Assembly: GCA_035451285.1 (NCBI GenBank)
Contig: DAOTOJ010000011.1
Span: 1-8,888 of the forward strand
Length of the DNA stretch: 8,888 nucleotides
Direction of reading: 5' to 3'
Source of the DNA: DAOTOJ01 sp035451285
GTDB taxonomy: Bacteria > Patescibacteriota > Minisyncoccia > UBA6257 > Brennerbacteraceae
How positions within the stretch are numbered: the stretch's first letter is position 1; every line of letters starts with the position of its first letter. The position numbers and the translations under genes are program-made. Of the stretch, positions 1 to 5,500 are shown piece after piece. Under the pieces are notes generated by a model. It was not told the DNA's origin and ran no database searches. It worked only from the letters and a program-made list of their open reading frames with translations.

Positions 1-69
1 TATCGGGATTTGAACCCGAGTTTTCGCCGTGAAAGGGCGACGTCCTAGACCGGGCTAGACGATAACGGC
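1..69 (-). tRNA. tRNA-Glu (anticodon UUC), 3' end cut by window edge
   Basis: Read on the minus strand from 69, the sequence folds as a class I tRNA. The acceptor 5' strand GCCGTTA (69-63) is followed by a D arm beginning GTCTAG, as is usual for bacterial tRNA-Glu. The anticodon stem TCGCC/GGCGA (40-36 and 28-24) closes the loop CTTTCAC, with anticodon TTC at 33-31. The T arm is TCGGG-TTCAAAT-CCCGA (19-3). The final TA (2-1) starts the acceptor 3' strand and pairs with the end of GCCGTTA; the last five acceptor bases and the discriminator lie outside the window. It decodes GAA and GAG. It is divergent from rplS and has its own promoter at 80-108. Confidence 0.95.
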
Positions 70-79
70 TTATTACGCT

Positions 80-108
80 ATTAAACCATAAAAAATTATA
101 ATTTCCAA
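80..108 (-). promoter_or_regulatory. Promoter of tRNA-Glu
   Basis: On the minus strand there is TTGGAA (108-103), a 17-nt spacer, and TTTAAT (85-80) preceded by TGG, which gives an extended -10 element. The distance from the -10 to the first tRNA base (69) is about 10 nt, as expected for a stable RNA gene with a very short 5' leader. The match is by eye against the sigma-70 consensus (4/6 and 5/6). Confidence 0.55.
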
Positions 109-128
109 TCCTATGTTTAAATTTTAGG

Positions 129-157
129 TTGTAATTTAAAAATTATTGTGTTAAAAT
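129..157 (+). promoter_or_regulatory. Promoter of rplS and tRNA-Leu
   Basis: TTGTAA (129-134), a 17-nt spacer and TAAAAT (152-157) preceded by TGT form a sigma-70-like promoter with an extended -10. The predicted start near 164 would leave a leader of about 18 nt before the rplS ATG at 182, with no Shine-Dalgarno sequence in it. A weaker TATAAA at 167-172 could give an almost leaderless transcript. Confidence 0.5.
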
Positions 158-181
158 TTAAGGCATTATAAATCAATAAAT

Positions 182-616
182 ATGAATAATAAAATTCTTG
201 AAGTGCATCAAAAATTAGCCAAACAAGAAATTCCCCAATTAAAAGCAGGAATGACTGTCAGAGTTTGGTATAAAATTAAAGAAAAAGATAAATTTAGAAC
301 AACCTTTTTTGAAGGAATTATAATCTCAGTTAAGCATGGCCTAAAAACCTTAAATTCAACTTTTACTGTTAGAAAAATAGCTTCTAATAGTGTTGGAGTT
401 GAAATGACTTGGCCAATTCACTCTCCTTTAATTGAAAAAATTGAAATTAAAAATAATCCTAAAACCAGAAGAAACAAACTTTATTATCTTAGAGAAAAAT
501 CGCGAAGAGAAATAAAGGCTAAACTTAGAAAAACCAGTTTAGAACAAAAAATAAATAATAACACAGAAGAAACAACTGATACTGAAAATCATACTGAATC
601 TGAGAAACAAGAGTAA
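182..616 (+). CDS. rplS: 50S ribosomal protein L19
   Basis: L19 is a large-subunit protein at the 30S-50S interface. The 144-aa product shows the family signature in order: a beta-barrel start with MTVRVWYKI (24-32), FEGIIISV (43-50), FTVRKI (61-66), VGVEMTWPIHSPLIEKIEI (71-89) and the C-terminal RRNKLYYLR (96-104). Bacterial L19 is usually about 115 aa. Here the fold ends near residue 118 and is followed by a tail of about 26 residues rich in Glu, Thr and Asn, unlike the basic core. The ATG at 182 puts the conserved core at the expected distance from the N terminus. No Shine-Dalgarno is visible in the AT-rich leader. The usual neighbour trmD is not next to it; a tRNA-Leu follows after 14 nt and is probably on the same transcript. 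Identification is secure. Confidence 0.97.
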   Translation: MNNKILEVHQKLAKQEIPQLKAGMTVRVWYKIKEKDKFRTTFFEGIIISVKHGLKTLNSTFTVRKIASNSVGVEMTWPIHSPLIEKIEIKNNPKTRRNKLYYLREKSRREIKAKLRKTSLEQKINNNTEETTDTENHTESEKQE

Positions 617-630
617 TTTAAAAATCTTTA

Positions 631-712
631 GCGCGGGTGGCGGAATTGGTAGACGCGCTAGCCTAAGGAGCTAGTGCCGCAAGGCATGGAGGTTCAAATC
701 CTCTCCCGCGCA
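631..712 (+). tRNA. tRNA-Leu (anticodon AAG)
   Basis: This is a class II tRNA with complete pairing. The acceptor GCGCGGG (631-637) pairs with CCCGCGC (705-711), and the discriminator is A712. The D arm is GCG-GAATTGGTAGA-CGC. The anticodon stem CTAGC (658-662)/GCTAG (670-674) closes the 7-nt loop CTAAGGA, giving anticodon AAG at 665-667. The long variable arm has a GCC/GGC stem, and the T loop is TTCAAAT. The class II arm and A73 agree with leucine identity. CCA is not encoded (the genome continues CCT), so the end must be added by a nucleotidyltransferase. A34 is unusual in a bacterial tRNA-Leu. It lies 14 nt after rplS with no promoter between, so it is probably processed from the rplS transcript. 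Confidence 0.95.
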
Positions 713-797
713 CCTATTACAGTCTTAATTAAAATTTACTATTTATGCTGTTCAAGCTTATATTCTTATATTGCTAGAAATTACTAAACAATCTGTA

Positions 798-1064
798 CTA
801 TTCTTCGGCTAATTCCTCTATTTGTTGTAAAATCAATCGATCTAATTCGTCTCCAGCTTCTTTTTCAATTTGGTCTAATTCAGAATAAATTTTTTCAACA
901 TTAGCTATTGATTTATCAACATTGGCTTCAATTTCAGCAAGTTGGATATTAAAATCGTTAGTTGTTCTATCTATTTCTTTGGCTACCCTATTTGCTTCAT
1001 CAAGCAAATCTTGTAATTGGTCATTAATAGCTTGGTTTGATTTTTTGCTAATATCATTTTCCAT
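798..1064 (-). CDS. Small acidic coiled-coil protein, function unknown
   Basis: The 88-aa product is soluble, acidic and almost entirely helical in appearance. From about residue 13 to the end it shows heptad-like spacing of Leu, Ile and Val with Glu, Asp and Lys between, and no Cys, Gly-rich loop or membrane segment. I do not recognise a named family. The ATG at 1064 lies 13 nt after the stop of the upstream coiled-coil gene, with no promoter or Shine-Dalgarno between, so the two are probably one operon. Two adjacent coiled-coil proteins may form a complex, but that is inference from context only. The gene is convergent with rplS/tRNA-Leu, and the 85 nt between holds no clear terminator hairpin. 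It looks like a real gene: in frame, in an operon, with an amphipathic pattern. Confidence 0.7.
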   Translation of the reverse strand: MENDISKKSNQAINDQLQDLLDEANRVAKEIDRTTNDFNIQLAEIEANVDKSIANVEKIYSELDQIEKEAGDELDRLILQQIEELAEE

Positions 1065-1077
1065 ATTAATTTAGATG

Positions 1078-1379
1078 TTATTTTTTTGATTTTATTTTTT
1101 TCTCAAAAAATTTATCTATACTTTGTTTAAATTGCTTCTTGGATAATTTTCTTGATTTAAGATATTTACCAAGAACATCTTTAAAATCTTCAAAATCTAA
1201 TTTCGAATCCTTTGGTAAGTTTATAAGTTGTAAAAAATCGCGTAAAAAATCTTTTTCGTCAATAAGCATAGCCTCATTTTTATATACTTCCCTTAAAAAA
1301 TTATTCCAGTAATGAAGAAGATCTGAAATTGGCAGTTTTTCTTTATTTTTAGGTTCTTTTTCTGCTCCTGATTTATTGG
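1078..1379 (-). CDS. C-terminal part of the coiled-coil protein split by the assembly gap
   Basis: From the gap edge (1379) to a TAA at 1080-1078 one frame is open without a break. It gives about 100 residues that begin with a Lys/Glu/Pro-rich linker (NKSGAEKEPKNKEK) and continue as a charged helical domain with LLHYWNNFLREVY and FEDFKDVLGKY, ending in a Lys-rich tail. A Met codon at 1269 would allow a separate 63-aa protein. The frame, however, stays open for 36 codons above it into the gap, and no ribosome-binding site sits at a useful distance from 1269. I therefore read this as the 3' end of the gene that starts at 2449. Its frame differs by one from that half when the gap is counted as exactly 100 bases, but the N run is a placeholder. 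No known domain is recognised. The 88-aa gene follows after 13 nt. Confidence 0.7.
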
Positions 1380-1479
1380 NNNNNNNNNNNNNNNNNNNNN
1401 NNNNNNNNNNNNNNNNNNNNNNNNNNNNNNNNNNNNNNNNNNNNNNNNNNNNNNNNNNNNNNNNNNNNNNNNNNNNNNN
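1380..1479. other. Scaffold gap (100 N)
   Basis: A run of exactly 100 N joins two contigs, so the length is a convention rather than a measurement. It falls inside the coiled-coil gene. Unlike the second gap, the two edges share no clear overlapping sequence. Confidence 0.98.
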
Positions 1480-2449
1480 TGATTGGTCTTCTTTCTTTTA
1501 TACGAACAAATTCTTCTCGTTTGTCTCTATAAGGATTAGCTTTGGCATCAACTTTGGCAATTTTTTTATTTATTTCAGCTTTGCTTCTGGCAAGTTTTTC
1601 TTTTTCCAAAGAATAATCACTTCTTATTTTCTTTTGATTTTCTAATATTATTTTTTCAAACTGTTTGATTGCTTCATTTTTTCTAATCTCCTTTTCCGAC
1701 ATTCCAGCATGATGCAAAGTATTTTCTATTTGAACTTTCTTTTTCCTTAAATTATCAAGTTTAGCTGACTGTTCTTTATATTTTGCTTCGGTAACAACTG
1801 CCAACAAATCAAGCTGATTTCTATAATTTTGTAATTTTTTTAATTCTGATTCTAATGGCTCAAGTTTTTCCTCATAATGGGTAATAAATCTATCAGCTAC
1901 CAAGTCTCTTTCATTTACATATAGTTTTAATTTGTTCTCTCTTTCTTCAAATTTTGATTGAACTCTATCTTTTTTATTCAACAACTCTTCCTTTTGCCTT
2001 TCTATGTCTTGTATTTTTATTTGCAAAGATTCAACACCGGGAATATTTTGCTGTTTCAAATCTTCAATAGCTAGTTTAATCTCTTTTTCCGATTGATTAA
2101 GGGCATTTATTCGTAAATCAAAACCGTCAATTTTTTCTTTAAGCTTGGCTGCCTTCTCTTGATGTTTATCAATCCATAATTGGTTATAAGCTATTTCCAG
2201 TTTACCAACAATTTTATTAATTCCCGGAGTTTTATAAAGACCTTCATAAACTTGATTAGCAATATTTTTAGCTTGTTCTGACATTCTTTCAAAAGTTTTT
2301 CGGTTCTCAGGATTAAAATTTGAAGCTATTTTTTCATCAGCTTTGGCTTGCTCCACTACTTTTTCTTGATTTTTAATTTCTTCCGGGGTAAGTGATTCCT
2401 GCGTTTGCTGCTCTGGGATTGACGCTTTTGGAGATCTTTCAGTTGGCAT
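1480..2449 (-). CDS. N-terminal part of a long coiled-coil protein, function unknown
   Basis: About 323 residues are readable before the gap. The start is a Gln/Glu/Lys-rich disordered stretch (1-50), then a helical region with VYEGLYKTPGINKIVGKLEIAY (67-88). After that come long Glu/Lys/Leu heptad stretches from about 95 to 310 that look like continuous coiled coil. A short segment, VDAKANPYRDKREEFVRIKERRP, follows just before the gap. There is no signal peptide, membrane segment or enzymatic motif. I do not recognise a named family; a structural or scaffolding role is a guess from composition. The ATG at 2449 follows a plausible promoter (2478-2505) with a leader of about 22 nt and no Shine-Dalgarno. 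The protein almost certainly continues into 1379-1078, for a total of roughly 450 residues depending on the true gap size. Confidence 0.8.
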
Positions 2450-2477
2450 AATTTTATAGTTTAAATTCTACTTTCAA

Positions 2478-2505
2478 TAGTACCAAGTTTACAAAATAAG
2501 TCAAT
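2478..2505 (-). promoter_or_regulatory. Promoter of the coiled-coil operon
   Basis: On the minus strand there is TTGACT (2505-2500), a 16-nt spacer and TACTAT (2483-2478) preceded by TGG, an extended -10. It is the best -35 match in the window (5/6). The predicted start near 2471 leaves about 22 nt before the ATG at 2449. The element lies in the 134-nt space after the RNHCP gene, so the coiled-coil genes can be expressed independently of murB. Confidence 0.55.
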
Positions 2506-2583
2506 AGTCTAATTTAAAGCTATGGCAAACATTCTTTTTGAATCTTTTAGAAAGAAATCAAAAAAAACCCCAAATAAGCATTT

Positions 2584-2892
2584 TCAGTTGAAATTTTGAT
2601 CTTTAAAAATTTTAAAAATTTCTTCAAAATTATCGTTTTCTGAAGCCTGATTTTTTTTAAGCTCTAAACATTTTAAGCATTGATGAATAATAAAATAGCT
2701 ATCATTTTTAACTTCAATTCTGATGGGTTTCATTAAGCCTTGACAACTATTTTTTCTGTCTCCAGGATAAACATCAACATGCTTGCTCCATAAACAATTT
2801 GGACAATGATTAGTATAACCAGTTCCTTTAACCTTAAAACCGCAGTTTTGGCAAATAAAATCTTCTTTATTTTTTTTAAATTTTAAACTCAT
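2584..2892 (-). CDS. RNHCP domain-containing putative zinc-ribbon protein
   Basis: The 102-aa protein matches the RNHCP family (Pfam name, recalled): FICQNCG (12-18), GYTNHCPNCLWSKHVD (25-40), YPGDR (42-46), CQGLMKPI (50-57) and HQCLKC (70-75). Three CxxC pairs, C14/C17, C30/C33 and C72/C75, plus C50 and the adjacent His residues suggest one or two structural zinc sites. The family-naming RNHCP motif appears here as TNHCP. The molecular function of the family is not known to me; nucleic-acid binding is only a guess from the zinc-ribbon appearance. The C-terminal 25 residues are a charged helix. The ATG overlaps the murB stop by one base (TAATG), so translation is probably coupled to murB. It ends with TGA. 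No clear terminator hairpin follows. Confidence 0.88.
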   Translation of the reverse strand: MSLKFKKNKEDFICQNCGFKVKGTGYTNHCPNCLWSKHVDVYPGDRKNSCQGLMKPIRIEVKNDSYFIIHQCLKCLELKKNQASENDNFEEIFKIFKDQNFN

Positions 2893-3938
2893 TAAAAAAG
2901 CAAAGGATATTTTTCAAAACCAATCAATTCTACTTCAGGTTTAATTTTAACTTTAAATTTTTGAAAAACTTTTTTCTGAATCTCGAAAGCTAAATCAACA
3001 ATTTCTTGCGCTTTGGCTTTGTTTAAATTTATAAGACATAAAGAATGATAAGGAGAAATAGCTGCTTGACCTTTTTGATAACCCCTGTTAAATCCTGCCT
3101 GTTCAATTAAAAAAGCAGCTGAAACTTTAACTTTATTATCATTTGGCCAAAACCAATTTGTTTTTTCGGTTTTAATTTTTGATTTTAGATTCGAAAATTC
3201 GTTTTTAGAAATAATGGGATTAGTAAAGAAAGAACCAGCGCTTTTTAAACCGGCGCTTAGAGTCATTCCTTTGTTTTTTCTAATTCTTAAAACAGCTCTT
3301 CTGACATCTTTCAAATTATAATTATTTTTATTTTGAAAAAATTTTTGAAGATCAAGGTAGTTTAAAACTGGTTTTTTATTTTTATTTAAAGACAAAGTTA
3401 AGCTAATAATAAAATACTTATAGGGATTATTTTTAAAAAAAGAAGTGCGATATGAAAAATCGCAATCTTTTTTAGAAAAAATTTTAATTTTATAGGTTTG
3501 TAAATCTAAAGCTTTGGCTTTAATAAAAACCTCGCTTAGTTCTTGCCCATAAGCTCCAATATTGCTAATTGGTGCGGCGCCAACTGTCCCTGGAATTCCT
3601 GAAAGACATTCAATCCCAGTAAAATCATTCTTGCAAGATACCAACACAACTTTATCCCAATCCATACCTGAACCAATTTCCAAAATAATTTTATTTTTTA
3701 AACTCTTAAATTTTAAAAACTTAATTTCGTTTTTAATAACCAAGCCATTAAAACCGGAATCAGAAATTAAAATATTACTGCCATTTCCTAAAATAAAAAT
3801 TGCCAGATTATTTTCTTTTGCAAAATTCAAAGCTAAAAATAAATCTTTTTGCTTTCTAACTTTAGTAAAATATTTAGCTTTGCCGCCAACTTTAAAAGTT
3901 GTTAAATCAGCTAAAGGATAGTCTTTGTAAATCTTCAT
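2892..3938 (-). CDS. murB: UDP-N-acetylmuramate dehydrogenase (MurB)
   Basis: MurB is the cytoplasmic FAD enzyme that reduces UDP-GlcNAc-enolpyruvate with NADPH to UDP-MurNAc, the second committed step of peptidoglycan precursor synthesis. The 348-aa protein has the usual length and order. TTFKVGGKA (13-21) and the FAD-binding GNGSNIL (51-57) come first, then SGIPGTVGAAPISNIGAYG (113-131), SYRTS (162-166), SAGSFFTNP (233-241), a C-terminal FLIEQAGF (276-283) and KPEVELIG (333-340). By comparison with E. coli MurB, R164, S236 and E335 fit the catalytic Arg159, Ser229 and Glu325. Length and the residues around PISNIGAYG resemble the E. coli-like type I enzyme. It is the first gene of a murB-RNHCP unit; the RNHCP ATG overlaps its TAA. 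The ATG at 3938 has a very short leader and no Shine-Dalgarno. Confidence 0.96.
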   Translation of the reverse strand: MKIYKDYPLADLTTFKVGGKAKYFTKVRKQKDLFLALNFAKENNLAIFILGNGSNILISDSGFNGLVIKNEIKFLKFKSLKNKIILEIGSGMDWDKVVLVSCKNDFTGIECLSGIPGTVGAAPISNIGAYGQELSEVFIKAKALDLQTYKIKIFSKKDCDFSYRTSFFKNNPYKYFIISLTLSLNKNKKPVLNYLDLQKFFQNKNNYNLKDVRRAVLRIRKNKGMTLSAGLKSAGSFFTNPIISKNEFSNLKSKIKTEKTNWFWPNDNKVKVSAAFLIEQAGFNRGYQKGQAAISPYHSLCLINLNKAKAQEIVDLAFEIQKKVFQKFKVKIKPEVELIGFEKYPLLF

Positions 3939-3946
3939 AATTCTTG

Positions 3947-3952
3947 TATAAT
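3947..3952 (+). promoter_or_regulatory. -10 element of the PEBP-like gene (near-leaderless)
   Basis: A perfect TATAAT (3947-3952) lies 16 nt after TTGTAA (3925-3930), a 4/6 match to the -35 consensus located inside the murB 5' coding end. Transcription would begin near 3959, only about 8 nt before the ATG at 3967. The box overlaps the murB -10 candidate on the other strand by two bases. Confidence 0.5.
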
Positions 3953-3959
3953 TTTATCA
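3951..3959 (-). promoter_or_regulatory. Extended -10 of murB
   Basis: On the minus strand TGA-TAAAAT (3959-3951) is an extended -10 of the same form as that before rplS. A start near 3944 would leave about 6 nt before the murB ATG at 3938. No good -35 is visible, and the neighbouring TATGAT (3961-3956) is an alternative -10. Confidence 0.35.
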
Positions 3960-3966
3960 TAAACTT

Positions 3967-4530
3967 ATGGTAAAAAAGATAATTTTAGCTATAATAATTA
4001 TAGGAATTATTTCGGTTTTAGCTTATTATTATTTCCCAAAAGAAAACCAGAGTAATTCCCAAAACATCAATCAATTAACATCAATTAATATGAAAATTAT
4101 AATTGACTCTTTTAAAGACGGAGAAAATATACCATTAAAATACTCGTGCGATGGCGATAACATTAATCCAGAGATAAAAATAACCGACGTTCCACAAGAA
4201 GCACAAAGTTTAATTTTAATTATGGATGATCCTGACGCCCCAATGGGAACATTTACCCATTGGGTTGTTTTTAATATCCCAGCTTCTTCCACCATAATAA
4301 TTAATGAAAATTCTGTTCCTCAAAATTCTATTTTGGGACTAAATAGCGCTAGTAAAACCTCTTATGTTGGTCCCTGCCCGCCAAGCGGAGTTCATAGATA
4401 TTATTTTAAAGCTTTTGCTTTAGATACTTTTTTAGATCTAAAAGAAGGAACAAAAAGAGAAGAGCTTGAAAAAGCAATGACTAACCATATTTTAAACCAA
4501 GCTCAGTATTTGGGATTGTATCAAAGATAA
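3967..4530 (+). CDS. Membrane-anchored PEBP family (YbhB/YbcL-like) protein
   Basis: The 187-aa protein has an N-terminal hydrophobic segment (about 5-22) after MVKK, then a polar linker (24-40) and a complete bacterial PEBP/Raf-kinase-inhibitor-like domain (about 42-187). Signature motifs are YSCDGDNINPEI (59-70), MDDPDAP (86-92), THWVVFNIP (97-105) and GPCPPSGVHRYYF (135-147). These residues line the family's anion/phosphate ligand pocket. C61 and C137 are conserved in bacterial members and could pair outside the cytoplasm. There is no lipobox Cys after the hydrophobic segment, so it is more likely a signal anchor than a lipoprotein. The biochemical role of bacterial PEBPs is poorly defined. 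It is divergent from murB across 28 bp and convergent with the next gene across the second gap. Confidence 0.92.
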   Translation: MVKKIILAIIIIGIISVLAYYYFPKENQSNSQNINQLTSINMKIIIDSFKDGENIPLKYSCDGDNINPEIKITDVPQEAQSLILIMDDPDAPMGTFTHWVVFNIPASSTIIINENSVPQNSILGLNSASKTSYVGPCPPSGVHRYYFKAFALDTFLDLKEGTKREELEKAMTNHILNQAQYLGLYQR

Positions 4531-4540
4531 TTAATTATTT

Positions 4541-4640
4541 NNNNNNNNNNNNNNNNNNNNNNNNNNNNNNNNNNNNNNNNNNNNNNNNNNNNNNNNNNNN
4601 NNNNNNNNNNNNNNNNNNNNNNNNNNNNNNNNNNNNNNNN
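4541..4640. other. Scaffold gap (100 N) with overlapping edges
   Basis: A run of exactly 100 N. The 15 bases before it (4526-4540, gataattaattattt) are identical to the first 15 bases after it (4641-4655). The two contigs therefore probably overlap and the true gap is likely zero. Joining them would leave only about 9 bp between the stops of the convergent PEBP and membrane-protein genes. Confidence 0.95.
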
Positions 4641-4654
4641 GATAATTAATTATT

Positions 4655-5461
4655 TTATTTATTGCTATCCTCTGAATTATCTTCCTTTGTTTTATTATCT
4701 TTTGGCTCTTCAGTTTCAGTTATAGCAGTTTCAACTGGTTTAGCTAAAGAAGTTTGTTCGTCGTAATTTTCATAAAGAAAATCATAAATACTTGACATTA
4801 AAATTCCAGAAAACAAAGCTACAAAACCATAAATTAAAAGAATAATAGCTCCTAAAACAATTGCTACAATTTCAATATTGTAGGCAAAACTTAAAATTGC
4901 ATAAGGAATAACTAAGGAAATAAAAACTATTGCAAAAAAAGCTAAGTAAGTTAAAAAAATTTTATTTCTATAGCCCTTGGTTAATTTAAAGCTTATTTTA
5001 AAAGCGTCTAAAATTTTATAGTTTTTATCAATTATCAAAAACATCATTGGCAAAAGCGCAACTGTTAAAATAATTCCCGGAATTACCAAAACCACCAAAC
5101 CAGCCATAATTACCAATCCTAAAAGAAGGGTGGCTCCTAAATAATTAAGCCATAGTTTAGTATTTTCTATAATATCTCCAAAATTTTTGAAAAAATCAGA
5201 AAAAGAAACTTTTTCATCTCTTTTTAAGGCCAAATAATATCTTAAAAGATTTAAACTAAAAATAATCATTATAAACGCTTCTAATAGAGAAATAACTAAA
5301 CTTAAAACTGGTAGCTCCTTGCTTGTCTGCTGGATAGCTAATTGAAAAATAATTACTGCTACAAAATAAACCAAAAAAATTTTTAAAAAGTTAGAGTAAT
5401 TTTTTTTGGCTTTTTTAAAACTTGAGCTAAGAAATTCTTTAACTTGAAAAGTTTTTTCCAT
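4655..5461 (-). CDS. Six-TM integral membrane protein, function unknown
   Basis: The 268-aa protein has a short basic amphipathic N terminus and about six hydrophobic segments (roughly 26-45, 52-78, 105-126, 127-146, 167-190 and 196-222), then an acidic, Glu/Thr/Lys-rich cytoplasmic-type tail (232-268). The stretch VLVIPGIILTVALLPMMFLIIDKNYKILDAFKISFKLTKG (124-163) has the IPGI...AL..S..L.KG pattern found in DUF975-like and related glycerophosphodiesterase-membrane-domain proteins. I place it near that superfamily without certainty; no catalytic residues are evident. The ATG at 5461 follows an extended -10 (5489-5497) in the 39 nt after the adenosyltransferase-like gene. It can therefore be both read through from glyA and transcribed on its own. 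There is no Shine-Dalgarno. Confidence 0.8.
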   Translation of the reverse strand: MEKTFQVKEFLSSSFKKAKKNYSNFLKIFLVYFVAVIIFQLAIQQTSKELPVLSLVISLLEAFIMIIFSLNLLRYYLALKRDEKVSFSDFFKNFGDIIENTKLWLNYLGATLLLGLVIMAGLVVLVIPGIILTVALLPMMFLIIDKNYKILDAFKISFKLTKGYRNKIFLTYLAFFAIVFISLVIPYAILSFAYNIEIVAIVLGAIILLIYGFVALFSGILMSSIYDFLYENYDEQTSLAKPVETAITETEEPKDNKTKEDNSEDSNK

Positions 5462-5488
5462 ATATTTTTTTATTAATTAATTATTAAC

Positions 5489-5497
5489 ATTATAACA
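5489..5497 (-). promoter_or_regulatory. Extended -10 promoter of the membrane-protein gene
   Basis: On the minus strand TGT-TATAAT (5497-5489) is a perfect extended -10 inside the 39-nt space after the upstream stop. No good -35 is visible at 16-18 nt. The predicted start near 5482 leaves about 20 nt before the ATG at 5461. Confidence 0.5.
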
Positions 5498-5500
5498 TAT

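Noticed and set aside
713..797. Terminator between tRNA-Leu and the convergent 88-aa gene
   Set aside because: I could find no hairpin with a useful stem; the region is simply AT-rich.
1078..1269. A free-standing 63-aa gene starting at 1269
   Set aside because: The same frame is open for 36 more codons up to the gap, and there is no initiation signal at 1269; it is better read as the end of the gap-split gene.
1373..1375. Stop codon ending the coiled-coil gene just below the gap
   Set aside because: It is reached only by counting the placeholder gap as exactly 100 bases; the neighbouring frame is open and fits the protein's composition.
1376..1645. Plus-strand open frame running out of the N gap
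   Set aside because: Most of it is N, and the rest is Phe-rich sequence that is the complement of the Lys/Glu-rich coiled-coil gene.
2500..2583. Terminator after the RNHCP gene
   Set aside because: There is a T-rich stretch on the minus strand (GGGGTTTTTTTT), but no stem precedes it.
2522..2599. A 25-aa plus-strand peptide (starts MANILFESFRKK)
   Set aside because: It has no promoter or ribosome-binding signal and its end overlaps the RNHCP stop on the other strand; chance is sufficient in a lysine-rich AT sequence.
3562..3921. 119-codon plus-strand open frame opposite murB
   Set aside because: It is fully antisense to a conserved enzyme and its translation resembles no protein; it is a shadow of murB codon use.
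4071..4295. 74-codon minus-strand open frame inside the PEBP gene
   Set aside because: It lies opposite the conserved DDPDAP region of a well-supported gene; a shadow frame.
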